A stretch of 12,925 nucleotides of DNA from DAIPHL01 sp036771375 (GTDB lineage Bacteria; Synergistota; Synergistia; Synergistales; Synergistaceae). How positions within the stretch are numbered: position 1 is the stretch's first letter; every line of letters begins with the position of its first letter. The notes beneath the pieces are model-generated. The model searched no databases and was not told the origin of the DNA. It worked only from the letters and a program-made list of their open reading frames with translations. A program made the position numbers and the translations under genes. Location: positions 1-12,925 of the forward strand of contig DAIPHL010000055.1 of assembly GCA_036771375.1 (NCBI GenBank), in the 5' to 3' direction. Below are positions 1 through 6,977 of this stretch, piece by piece.

Positions 1-234
1 GGTCGGCGCCGTCAGCTTCAGACGGTTCCCTCCGAACGTGTTCGTGAGAAGCACGTCCGCCCCCGCCTCCACATAGAGGCGATGCAGTTTTTCCACGCTT
101 TCCGGGTGCTCCAGGTTCAGGACCTCCGCCGGCGTGTTCCCGAAACCCATTTCAAAAAAGCTGCTGCCGTAGCCACCGTCCAGCAGAAGATTGCGCCTGC
201 GCATCAGCTCTTGAAACGCCCGCCTCGTGATCAC
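1..234 (-). CDS. metH: Methionine synthase (cobalamin-dependent), homocysteine-binding N-terminus, partial
   Basis: Only the first 78 codons are in the window; the gene runs off the left edge. The protein starts VITRRAFQELMRRRN and carries the opening of the homocysteine S-methyltransferase barrel: LLLDGGYGSSFFEMGFG (residues about 16-32), then EAGADVLLTNTFGGNRLKL, which matches the LDGAxGT...GADxxxTNTF pattern of MetH. The sequence resembles the short Thermotoga-type MetH more than the Escherichia coli enzyme. The GTG start at 234-232 overlaps the metF stop in a GTGA arrangement, implying translational coupling, and an AAAGGG ribosome site lies about 11 bases upstream. The enzyme moves the methyl group of methyl-tetrahydrofolate, made by MetF, to homocysteine through cobalamin. 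A separate gene at 1189-1776 encodes a reactivation domain, so this MetH probably lacks its own; the missing 3' part prevents confirmation. A stand-alone homocysteine methyltransferase is the alternative. Confidence 0.85.
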   Translation of the reverse strand, partial: MITRRAFQELMRRRNLLLDGGYGSSFFEMGFGNTPAEVLNLEHPESVEKLHRLYVEAGADVLLTNTFGGNRLKLTAPT

Positions 235-1127
235 CGCAGTCCACGCCCTTTCGAAAGGCCGCAGCGCTCCAGAATGCCCAGAACACCGTCCGCCCGGTTC
301 ATGGTGTAGATGTGAACCCCCCGAACCCCATCGCGCCAGAGGTCGTCGATCTGTTCGGCCGCATAGTCCATGCCGGCATCGGCCATCGACGCGTCGTCCT
401 CCGCGTACCGATCGAGAAGGCGCTCCAGCTTCTCGGGCACGCCACAGCCGGAGAGCTCGACGATCCGCCTGATCTGACGAGCCTTGAAGACGGGCATGAT
501 CCCCGCGATGATCGGGACGTCCATCCCCGACCTTTCGACCCGATCGATGAACGTCTTGAAATCGTCGTTCTCGAAAAACAACTGTGTGATGAAAAAGGAG
601 ACGCCCGCGCGGACCTTCTCCCTCATGAAATCCACGTCCATCTCCGGCGACACGCTCTCCTGATGTCCTTCGGGATACGCGGCTCCACCGATGCAGAAAT
701 CGCCGGCACACGCGACGGACTCGACCAGGTCGAGGGCCGTCCTGTAATCCTTCCAGGGGCTCTTTCCCCCGTCGAAACTCTTCGGAATATCGCCCCGCAA
801 GGCAAGAATGTTGCGCACCTCGAGCCGAAAGAGCGATGCCAACAGAGTCTCGACGTCCTCTCTCGTATAGCCGACCGCCGTGAGGTGGGACAACGGCTGC
901 ATACCCATGGACAGGACGATCTTCGCGATGTCGAGCGCCCTCGGCCTGTTGCCGCCACCGGCCCCGTAGGTGACGGAGATGAAGTCCGGCTCCTCGGAAC
1001 GAAGCGTCGAGATCGTCTTTTTTATCCCCGAGAGGTCGCGATCGAGCTCCGGCTTCGGGGGAAAGATCTCGAAGGAAAGCGTCTGTCGGCGTTTCAGTAT
1101 TTCATCGATTTTCACCGCCCTCACCAC
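231..1127 (-). CDS. metF: 5,10-methylenetetrahydrofolate reductase
   Basis: This 298-residue protein is close to the usual MetF length. It shows the family signatures in order: SFEIFPPK near residues 18-25 with the conserved Glu at 20, SVTYGAGG at 51-58, HLTAVG at 81-86, LALRGD ending at Asp113, IGGAAYPEGH at 146-155, FFITQLFF at 178-185, PIIAGIMP, and GVHIYTMNR near the C-terminus. MetF is a FAD-dependent TIM barrel that reduces methylene-tetrahydrofolate to methyl-tetrahydrofolate. The start is a GTG at 1127-1125, chosen because a GAGAGG ribosome site sits six bases upstream; a second GTG follows at once and cannot be excluded. The downstream metH start overlaps its stop by four bases, so the methyl donor enzyme and its consumer are translationally coupled. 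The gene is intact. Confidence 0.95.
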   Translation of the reverse strand: MVRAVKIDEILKRRQTLSFEIFPPKPELDRDLSGIKKTISTLRSEEPDFISVTYGAGGGNRPRALDIAKIVLSMGMQPLSHLTAVGYTREDVETLLASLFRLEVRNILALRGDIPKSFDGGKSPWKDYRTALDLVESVACAGDFCIGGAAYPEGHQESVSPEMDVDFMREKVRAGVSFFITQLFFENDDFKTFIDRVERSGMDVPIIAGIMPVFKARQIRRIVELSGCGVPEKLERLLDRYAEDDASMADAGMDYAAEQIDDLWRDGVRGVHIYTMNRADGVLGILERCGLSKGRGLR

Positions 1128-1156
1128 CTTTGCCTCTCGAATGTCGAAAGCGGAAG

Positions 1157-1177
1157 CCCCGTCCGAAGAATCCGGGG
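1157..1177 (-). other. Intercistronic hairpin upstream of metF
   Basis: In the 61-base gap between the reactivation-domain gene and metF, CCCCG (1157-1161) can pair with CGGGG (1173-1177) around an 11-base loop. No U-run follows on the minus strand, so it is not a standard intrinsic terminator. It could stabilise or process the mRNA between the two genes, or be chance in GC-rich sequence. Confidence 0.25.
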
Positions 1178-1188
1178 TGGGAGACGAT

Positions 1189-1776
1189 TCACTCCGCCCG
1201 TTTACCCCATCCGATCATACATAGAATGCTTTTGACGGGGGTCAGGATTCCGGTCGACGGATCCGCCGCGACGTCAAGCGAAGATGCGCTCTTTTTCCTC
1301 ATGATCTCCAGCCAATCGACGTTTTTCCGAACGTCGAAGCCGCCGTACCCGGGGGCAAAACGCATGCTTCCCTCGCCTTTTTCCGCCCGGAGACGCCGAT
1401 CGACGTTGTGCGCAACCGCCTCGACCGACTCCGATCCCCAGGAATCCAGCAACACCGCTTTCAACGGTTCCTCCATCCCGAAGTATTCCGCGACCCTCTC
1501 CGGGAGAAGGGATCCGATCGATATGAGAATCATGTTGTAGGAAGTCGCTCCTGTCAAGGCATTGGGAAGCAAATGGGCGGGGACGTCCTCGGAAGAGAGC
1601 TCCAGCGTCAAGACGGCGGGACGCGCCAAATCCATGGCCTCCAGGTATATCTCCCGGGCAAGCGCCATCACATCCGGGGACACCTCGGAAAGGCGCAGCG
1701 GATAGCCGGAACGCGTGAGACAAGCCCTCAGACGCGGCATCATGTCCTCTCTGGAGACGGCGATTTCGCCCATCAT
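1189..1776 (-). CDS. Stand-alone MetH reactivation (activation) domain protein
   Basis: This 195-residue protein resembles the C-terminal S-adenosylmethionine-binding reactivation domain of cobalamin-dependent methionine synthase. The key sign is RFAPGYGGFD at residues 139-148, which keeps the R-x-x-x-G-Y motif used for S-adenosylmethionine binding. It is followed by a short helix and ILTPVKSI..MIGW (177-190), similar to the end of the free-standing Thermotoga maritima domain. LLDSWGSESVEA (109-120) also fits that family. Such proteins supply the reductive methylation that returns oxidised cob(II)alamin MetH to methylcobalamin. The start is ATG 1776, with GGAGGG seven bases upstream; a second ATG directly follows. 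It lies between fchA and metF-metH, which supports the role. The specific partner is inferred, since metH is truncated by the window edge. Confidence 0.8.
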   Translation of the reverse strand: MMGEIAVSREDMMPRLRACLTRSGYPLRLSEVSPDVMALAREIYLEAMDLARPAVLTLELSSEDVPAHLLPNALTGATSYNMILISIGSLLPERVAEYFGMEEPLKAVLLDSWGSESVEAVAHNVDRRLRAEKGEGSMRFAPGYGGFDVRKNVDWLEIMRKKSASSLDVAADPSTGILTPVKSILCMIGWGKRAE

Positions 1777-1826
1777 AAAACGGCCCTCCGGACGGAACCC
1801 GTGCCCGGTGAATTCATGTGCCCCGC

Positions 1827-2459
1827 TCAGACGCCTTCCGATGCGCCGAAGATCCGATCGGCTTCGGCGAGAAGCGATTCAATCCGGCCCATGGCGGACT
1901 CCATTCTCGACACGGCGGCGTCGCGAAAATTTGCATCCCCGATCCCCGGAAGGTTTATCCTCACGTTGTAGGAGGCGATCTGCGCCGTCGCGTTCGCGAT
2001 CTGTGCCGCGGCGACCGCGTCGGAGGCGGCGTTTTTGTTCCCGTGTTCGAGTGCTTCGAGGGCGAGTTTCATCAACGCCTCCGACAGCTCCACCGTCTCG
2101 AGCGGGACCGCGGTCGCATCTCTTGCCGCGACCGCAAGAGATGCGGCACGCGCGTTTCTCTCTTCGTCGGTCGTCCTGGGCATTTTAAGGGCCTTCATGT
2201 ATGCACGAAACGCCTCCATATCCCTCTCCGCCAAATCGAGATAGCGCCTCTGCATCGCCTGCGCCTTTTCCACGAGGTCGGCCATCCGGTCCTGGACGGC
2301 GACGTACTTCTCTCGCCCCAGCGTGAGATTCGCGACCATCGAGACCAGCGCACCCCCAATCGCTCCGCACAGACCGGCGACGCTACCTCCGCCCGGCGTG
2401 GGCGAATCGCTCGAAAGCTCGTTCAAAAAATCGGAAATCCTGCCGTCCAACATCCCCAT
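1827..2459 (-). CDS. fchA: Methenyltetrahydrofolate cyclohydrolase / formiminotetrahydrofolate cyclodeaminase (FchA-like)
   Basis: This 210-residue, all-helical protein matches the stand-alone cyclodeaminase family. The N-terminal PTPGGGSVAGL (residues 20-30) is the hallmark glycine-rich folate-site loop, followed by GAIGGALVSMVANLTLG. Helical segments ending in NVRINLPGIGD fit the family C-terminus. Such proteins act either as formiminotetrahydrofolate cyclodeaminase in histidine breakdown or, in many anaerobes, as FchA, which interconverts 5,10-methenyl- and 10-formyl-tetrahydrofolate. Because metF and metH follow and no histidine-degradation genes are seen, the cyclohydrolase role is favoured, but sequence alone does not separate the two. 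The start is ATG 2459 with GGAGGG six bases upstream. The gap to queA is 43 bases, consistent with co-transcription. Confidence 0.88.
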   Translation of the reverse strand: MGMLDGRISDFLNELSSDSPTPGGGSVAGLCGAIGGALVSMVANLTLGREKYVAVQDRMADLVEKAQAMQRRYLDLAERDMEAFRAYMKALKMPRTTDEERNARAASLAVAARDATAVPLETVELSEALMKLALEALEHGNKNAASDAVAAAQIANATAQIASYNVRINLPGIGDANFRDAAVSRMESAMGRIESLLAEADRIFGASEGV

Positions 2460-2502
2460 AAAAATCCCTCCATACGCTCCTTCCAGTCGCCCCGTCTTTC
2501 AC

Positions 2503-3582
2503 TCACCCGATCAACATCGCGTCCCCGAAGGAGAAAAAACGGTAGCGCTCCGCCACCGCTTCACGGTAGGCCCTCATGACGACATCATGCCCGGCGAACG
2601 CCGAGACCAGCATCAACAACGTGCTGCGCGGAAGATGAAAATTCGTGATCAGCGCGTCGATCGCCCTGAATCGATACCCGGGGCGGATGAAGATCTCCGT
2701 CTCCGTCGCTCCGGGTCGAATCGTCCCGGACTCTTCGGCCATCGACTCCAACGTCCTCACCGCGGTCGTCCCGACGGCGACGATCCGCCCCCCCGATCTT
2801 CTCGCGACGTTTATGCGCGCGGCGGCTTCTTCGCTTATCTCGCAACGCTCGCTGTGCATACGATGATCGCGAATGTCCCGGACCTTCACGGGTCGAAATG
2901 TGCCCACGCCGACATCGAGCGTGATAAAGACGTGTCCGACACCCATCGCCGCCAAGCGTTCGAGCAGTTCGTCGGTAAAGTGAAGCCCCGCCGTCGGAGC
3001 GGCCACGGATCTGTTGTGGCTGCCGTTCGAATAGACCGTCTGGTATCGATCGAACGGGGCGACACTGTTTTTTATGTACGGAGGGAGCGGAAGCTCCCCG
3101 TACCTGGCGAAAAGCTCGTCGGAGGAGATGCCCTCCGGCAGAAAGACGATCCTCACGCCGTCCTCCATCCTCTCGCCTACGGTGACGATCGCCGGCTCAC
3201 TCGAAGCGGTCCCGCCTGACCCGGAGAACAACTCGACGCGGGCACCGGGCGGCAGCCTGCGGCCGGGCCTGACCAGAGCTTTCCACCTCGAACCGAAGTG
3301 CCCCTCTCCTTTTGGCGCAACCGGAGAAAGACAGAAAACCTCCACGGACGACCGGGTCCCCTCCTTCTTTCCTCGGAGCCGCGCTTGAAAAACCCTGGTG
3401 TCGTTTAAAACGAGAAGGTCCCCTCTTTGCAGAAGTCTCGGCAGGTCCGAGAACACCCAGTGCTCCGTCCTCCCGCTTTCGCGAAAAAGGCGCATCAAAC
3501 GGGAACGGTCCCGCACCTCGACCGGGTTCTGGGCGATCAGAAACTCCGGCAGTTCATAGTCGAAGGAATCGAGATCGAACAC
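2503..3582 (-). CDS. queA: S-adenosylmethionine:tRNA ribosyltransferase-isomerase
   Basis: QueA transfers the ribosyl part of S-adenosylmethionine to preQ1 in tRNA to give epoxyqueuosine. With the GTG start at 3582-3580 the protein is 359 residues, slightly longer than typical. The conserved blocks are FDYELPEFLIAQNP (7-20), RDRSRLM (24-30), GDLLVLNDTRV (54-64), WKALVRPGRRLPPG, GELPLPPYIK (162-171), RYQTVYS...SVAAPTAGLHFT (179-203), TLDVGVGTFRPVKV (221-234) and ITNFHLPRSTLLMLVSAFAG (312-331). The open frame extends upstream into spoIID, but QueA homology begins just after this GTG, so the longer version is rejected. The ribosome site is weak: GGGG six bases away, with AAGGA almost touching the start. 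The spoIID stop lies only 13 bases upstream, so re-initiation by ribosomes leaving spoIID is plausible. No preQ1 riboswitch is visible at this internal position. Confidence 0.95.
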   Translation of the reverse strand: MFDLDSFDYELPEFLIAQNPVEVRDRSRLMRLFRESGRTEHWVFSDLPRLLQRGDLLVLNDTRVFQARLRGKKEGTRSSVEVFCLSPVAPKGEGHFGSRWKALVRPGRRLPPGARVELFSGSGGTASSEPAIVTVGERMEDGVRIVFLPEGISSDELFARYGELPLPPYIKNSVAPFDRYQTVYSNGSHNRSVAAPTAGLHFTDELLERLAAMGVGHVFITLDVGVGTFRPVKVRDIRDHRMHSERCEISEEAAARINVARRSGGRIVAVGTTAVRTLESMAEESGTIRPGATETEIFIRPGYRFRAIDALITNFHLPRSTLLMLVSAFAGHDVVMRAYREAVAERYRFFSFGDAMLIG

Positions 3583-3595
3583 GTCCTTCCCCGAC

Positions 3596-5020
3596 TCACT
3601 CGGCAATTTTCGTGCCGGGAAAGTAATGGGCCAGGATCTCCTCAAAACGCATCCCCCGCTCCGCCATCGCCTTCGCACCCCATTGAGACAGGCCGACGCC
3701 ATGTCCCCATCCTTTCCCCAAAAAGGTAAAAGAACCCGCCGCAACGACCGGGGGATTTGTGGCCGGCTTCGGCAGAGGCCGCTCCCGACGGGCCGGCGGC
3801 GGTGAGGCGACGTCCGGCATACGGGTCCGCCCGATCTCGATATACTCCTCCCGCTTCGAGGGGTTCATCAACATGTCGAGCATCTCCGCTTTCGAGAAGA
3901 CGCCCTTTTGAGTCATCTCCACCAGGGGATCGTTCGAAATCGAGGCATCCACGGCGACGGGCGCGACAAAGGACACGACGGGCGTCTGCAAAACGGCCGG
4001 CGGCGACAAAGACGCGACGGCGTTTTCCGCCATCCTGAAGTTGGTACTGCGAAGGACGTTAGAACCGACCGCCATACGAAAAGCATGCGCCTTCACGTCG
4101 GCGACGCCTTTGCTTCCGCGCAATCGAAGCCACACCGCCCGCCCTGCGTCGTCCTTCAGGGAGACCTCGACCGATTCGACGGTGCCGACGGAAAGGCCCA
4201 TCTTCGCCGCCGCGGCCGTCACCTGAGAGACATTCAGCGTCGTCTTCCACGAGGAATAGGGGGAGACATAGTCGACAATCTCCCTCTGCACCCGCAGGTA
4301 ATGCCTGCTTCCTCCCCAGACCTGCGCGACGTCGGCGGTGGCGCCGCCGCTGTCGGAATGATAGTAGACGTCCGCGGGCCGGTTGCCCCAGGTCAGGATC
4401 ATGCCGCGCGTAGCGGAAACGGCGGCATCGGTCCGCGGATCCTCGGCATTGACGCCTCTGTAGACCTGGGATTTTACGGTCGCACAGAGATCATAGCCCC
4501 AGGCGGCAAACCGGCCCCTGTTTCCGGCCGCGTAGGTGCGGGCCAGGATGGCCTGTGCTTTCAACGCCTCCGAAGGCCACTCCGGATTCATCTCGATCTT
4601 CAGGATTCCCCTCAAGTAGCTCTCCAGATCGACTTCGTTCACGACCGTAAATCCGCTTTTCGCCTTCACGATCGAGAGCGTTCCCCGATACCTGTTCTTA
4701 TCCCAGCCGAGCCCACCGGACGCGGAAATCCCGACGGGCAGGGAAAAATCCCCGCCTCCCACGGACACGCCGGAGCGGGACGCAACGACCTGGGCTCCGT
4801 CGGAGGGCTTCGAGTCGACCCCGCACGAATCCCGCAGAGTCAGCCCCTGGCCCAGCAATCTACCGCTCGTCACACCCTCGGCGACGGCCACCCTCAACTT
4901 GAAGTTCTCCACCGCCTCGGCAGACTCCAAAGAGAACAGGACGCAAAAAAAACAGTGTGCAAGGATCAAAAGCCCCCCCGCACGTACCCTCCTCTTTTGG
5001 ATCGAATCATTCTCTCGCAT
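3596..5020 (-). CDS. Secreted SpoIID/LytB-domain peptidoglycan lytic protein with internal insertion
   Basis: This 474-residue protein has a signal peptide (basic start, hydrophobic residues about 15-30, likely cut after SAEA near 36) and a SpoIID/LytB domain. Conserved blocks are VNEVDLESYLRGILKIEM (127-144) with the probable catalytic Glu143, EWPSEALKAQAILARTYA (147-164), DLCATVKSQVYRGV (177-190), YYHSDSGGATADVAQVWGG (219-237) and FLGKGWGHGVGLSQWGAKAM (433-452). The Bacillus relative SpoIID is a lytic transglycosylase that cuts peptidoglycan stripped of its stem peptides; in non-sporulating diderms the role is presumably wall turnover. Residues about 331-430, between the two halves of the domain, form a roughly 100-residue Pro/Ala-rich insertion not expected in the family. 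The start is ATG 5020 with GGAGGT five bases upstream. It sits between DUF2905 and queA, an order also recalled from clostridia. Confidence 0.9.
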   Translation of the reverse strand: MRENDSIQKRRVRAGGLLILAHCFFCVLFSLESAEAVENFKLRVAVAEGVTSGRLLGQGLTLRDSCGVDSKPSDGAQVVASRSGVSVGGGDFSLPVGISASGGLGWDKNRYRGTLSIVKAKSGFTVVNEVDLESYLRGILKIEMNPEWPSEALKAQAILARTYAAGNRGRFAAWGYDLCATVKSQVYRGVNAEDPRTDAAVSATRGMILTWGNRPADVYYHSDSGGATADVAQVWGGSRHYLRVQREIVDYVSPYSSWKTTLNVSQVTAAAAKMGLSVGTVESVEVSLKDDAGRAVWLRLRGSKGVADVKAHAFRMAVGSNVLRSTNFRMAENAVASLSPPAVLQTPVVSFVAPVAVDASISNDPLVEMTQKGVFSKAEMLDMLMNPSKREEYIEIGRTRMPDVASPPPARRERPLPKPATNPPVVAAGSFTFLGKGWGHGVGLSQWGAKAMAERGMRFEEILAHYFPGTKIAE

Positions 5021-5049
5021 CTCGTACCTCCAGTGACCCTTTTATCGCC

Positions 5050-5280
5050 CTACCGCTTCCCCAAAAACCTGGAGACGACATTCAAAATGACGGTGAGGAG
5101 CACGCTGATGACGATCATGCTCGTGACGGGCGCGAAGAGCTTCACGTGCTTCCCCTCGTAGGAGATGTCGCCGGGGAGCTTTCCAAACGGCAGGTTCGAC
5201 TTGAGCGCAAGCAGAAGCAAAACACCCGACACGAAAAGAACCGCTCCCAGAAGCATGAGCAATTTCGCCATCTCCTTCAC
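5050..5280 (-). CDS. DUF2905 small membrane protein
   Basis: This 76-residue protein has two predicted membrane helices (residues about 5-26 and 50-68). Between them lies LPFGKLPGDISYEGKHVKLF, matching the (F/L)G(R/K)LPGDI signature of DUF2905. Function is unknown; the family is often found beside ruvB and spoIID. The chosen start is GTG 5280-5278, one base after the ruvB stop, because the G-rich GGAGG run inside the last ruvB codons gives a good ribosome site. The in-frame ATG nine bases later has its AAGGAG directly touching it and is less likely. A longer frame continues upstream into the ruvB coding region but is not supported by homology. The G8 tract at the junction is odd and is reported separately. 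Confidence 0.88.
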   Translation of the reverse strand: MKEMAKLLMLLGAVLFVSGVLLLLALKSNLPFGKLPGDISYEGKHVKLFAPVTSMIVISVLLTVILNVVSRFLGKR

Positions 5281-5281
5281 C

Positions 5282-6343
5282 TCACACCCCCCCCTCCGAC
5301 TCGTCGAGCAGCGATCTCTGACGGAAAAAAGGAGAGAGGGGCACACCCATATATTCATACGTGTTTCTGGTGGCCCTTCGCCCCCTCGGGGTTCGTTCGA
5401 GCAGGCCCTTTTGGATCAAATACGGCTCGTAAATATCCTCTATGGTCTGCGTGTCCTCGTTCAGCGCGGCGGCAAGGGTGGAGAGCCCTACGGGCCCCCC
5501 GTCGAAGAGCTCCAGAAGGGCGCGGAGAAATTTGCGGTCCTGTTCGTCGAGACCGGAAGAATCCACGCCGAGCATGTCCAACGCCGCCTTCGCGAGCTCC
5601 TTTCCGATCTTCGTCTCCTCCCGCACCTGCGCGACGTCCCTCACCCGACGCAGAAGGCGCAGCGCCACTCGAGGCGTCCCTCTCGACCTCCTGCCGATCT
5701 CCATGGCCGCTTCGTGAGCGATGTCGGTCGCGATCACCCCCGCACCGCGCAGAACGATCTCCGTAAGCTCCTCGAAGGTATAGAGATGCAGCTGCTCCAC
5801 GATGCCGAAACGTGCCCGAAGCGGCGAGGTCAAAAGCCCGAGCCGGGTGGTCGCCCCCACCAGGGTAAAACGTGGCAGTTGCAGCCGGATGCTCCGCGCA
5901 AGAGGCCCCTTGCCCACGATGACGGACAGGCAAAAATCCTCCATCGCGGGATAGAGGATCTCCTCTATGTTTGCGGACATCCGGTGAATTTCGTCGATGA
6001 AGAGGACGTCGTTCGGCTGAATGTTCGAAAGAATGGCGGCCAGGTCGCCCGCCCTCTCGAGCGCGGGACCGGAGGTCACCCTCAGGTTTCCCTTCATCTC
6101 CTTCGCGATGATGCCGGCCAACGTGGTCTTCCCCAGCCCCGGCGGCCCGTAGAACAGCGTGTGATCCAGCGGTTCGCCCCTGCTTACGGAAGCCTGGACG
6201 AAGATCGACAGCTTGTCTTTGAGTGCGTCCTGCCCGATAAACTCGACCAGCGACTGAGGGCGCAGGGTCAGGGCATCCTCCGAACGTTCCTGCCGGAGGC
6301 TCTCGAAGGGTTTGTCAGGGAAGGCGGTCGTATCCGGCGTCAT
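5282..6343 (-). CDS. ruvB: Holliday junction branch-migration ATPase RuvB
   Basis: RuvB is the AAA+ motor that, with RuvA, drives branch migration of Holliday junctions. The 353-residue protein has all expected parts: LRPQSLVEFIGQ near the start, Walker A GPPGLGKTT (66-74), Walker B LFIDEIHR (114-121), sensor 1 LVGATTR, SPLRARFG containing the arginine-finger region, and a C-terminal winged helix ending NTYEYMGVPLSPFF, where LDEQDRKFLRAL and DTQTIEDIYEPYLIQKGLL are typical. ATG 6343 is preferred over GTG 6349 because GAGAGG lies nine bases upstream of the ATG but only three from the GTG. ruvA ends 13 bases upstream. The final codons contain a G8 run that also serves as ribosome site for the DUF2905 gene. 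Confidence 0.97.
   Translation of the reverse strand: MTPDTTAFPDKPFESLRQERSEDALTLRPQSLVEFIGQDALKDKLSIFVQASVSRGEPLDHTLFYGPPGLGKTTLAGIIAKEMKGNLRVTSGPALERAGDLAAILSNIQPNDVLFIDEIHRMSANIEEILYPAMEDFCLSVIVGKGPLARSIRLQLPRFTLVGATTRLGLLTSPLRARFGIVEQLHLYTFEELTEIVLRGAGVIATDIAHEAAMEIGRRSRGTPRVALRLLRRVRDVAQVREETKIGKELAKAALDMLGVDSSGLDEQDRKFLRALLELFDGGPVGLSTLAAALNEDTQTIEDIYEPYLIQKGLLERTPRGRRATRNTYEYMGVPLSPFFRQRSLLDESEGGV
5287..5294 (-). repeat. G8 homopolymer at the ruvB/DUF2905 junction
   Basis: Eight consecutive G residues on the coding strand form the last Glu-Gly-Gly-Val codons of ruvB and also part of the ribosome site of the next gene. Reading the two frames shows that loss of one G, or a +1 ribosomal shift here, would carry RuvB straight into the DUF2905 frame through Cys-Glu-Val-Lys-Glu-Met. 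This makes it a candidate slippage site. Confidence 0.6.
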
Positions 6344-6356
6344 TTCCACGGACCTC

Positions 6357-6977
6357 TCATTTTCTCCGGAGCTGCGCCAGAGCGGACATCAACAGGGATT
6401 CTTCCGTCCAGAGGGTATCGGCATCGAGGCTGTCCGCAGCGGCTTTTGCGCTCGCCACGGCCTTCAGCGCCTCGTTCTGAGAAAACCCGAGGCCCGTCAG
6501 ACCGAGGATGACGCCGGCGTCGAGAGAGCTCTTCGCACCCTTCGTCGAGAAGGCGTCTTCTCCGGTCATATAGGCGAATTTTTTTTCGACCTTGGCCCGT
6601 AATTCGAAACAGATGCGTTCGGCCCGTTTGGGGCCGAGACCGGGGACGGCGAGGCGCGAAGGATTCTCCGCCAGGATCGCGGAGACGATCGCAGGTGCCT
6701 CCAGGTGGCGCAGGAGGGCGATCGACAACCTCCCTCCCATCGTCTTCACCTGCATGATCTCCAGGAAAAGCGCTCTTTCGTCCTCGTCGGAGAAGCCGAA
6801 GAGGGACATCCCCGAATCGCTCACCTGCAAATGGGAAAAGCAGCGCAGCGCCTCCCCCACATGGGCGGAGGCGAGCAAACTACCGGATGCGAAAATTTCA
6901 AGTCCGAAACCCGAGACGTCCAGACAAACCATCTCGGAATCGACGGACAGAACCGTCCCGGAAAGGATTCGTATCAT
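6357..6977 (-). CDS. ruvA: Holliday junction DNA helicase subunit RuvA
   Basis: RuvA binds four-way junctions as a tetramer and loads RuvB. The 206-residue protein has the N-terminal OB-fold (MIRILSGTVLSVDSEMVCLD; FSHLQVSDSGMSLFGFSDEDE at about 48-66). Two helix-hairpin-helix segments follow at about 76-89 and 111-124; the second, VPGLGPKRAERICFEL, is clear. The first reads VKTMGGRLSIALL instead of the usual GxGxKxALAIL and is somewhat diverged. The C-terminal domain III (GLTGLGFSQNEALKAV, 159-174) that contacts RuvB is present. The start is ATG 6977; its ATGA overlaps the ruvC stop by four bases, and GGAGG lies 9 bases upstream, so the two are translationally coupled. Confidence 0.95.
   Translation of the reverse strand: MIRILSGTVLSVDSEMVCLDVSGFGLEIFASGSLLASAHVGEALRCFSHLQVSDSGMSLFGFSDEDERALFLEIMQVKTMGGRLSIALLRHLEAPAIVSAILAENPSRLAVPGLGPKRAERICFELRAKVEKKFAYMTGEDAFSTKGAKSSLDAGVILGLTGLGFSQNEALKAVASAKAAADSLDADTLWTEESLLMSALAQLRRK

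Noticed and set aside
312..1235. Long plus-strand open frame opposite metF
   Set aside because: Antisense shadow of a clearly conserved gene in GC-rich sequence, with no recognisable domain.
3583..3744. N-terminal extension of QueA into the spoIID coding region
   Set aside because: QueA homology starts at GTG 3582, and the extra residues are out-of-frame reading of the SpoIID C-terminus.
3908..5161. 417-codon plus-strand frame opposite the SpoIID-family gene
   Set aside because: The minus strand has a signal peptide and all SpoIID motifs; the plus-strand product is low-complexity and Arg/Gly/His-rich.
5165..6511. 448-codon plus-strand frame opposite ruvB
   Set aside because: Antisense to an unmistakable RuvB; there is no domain or ribosome site to support it.
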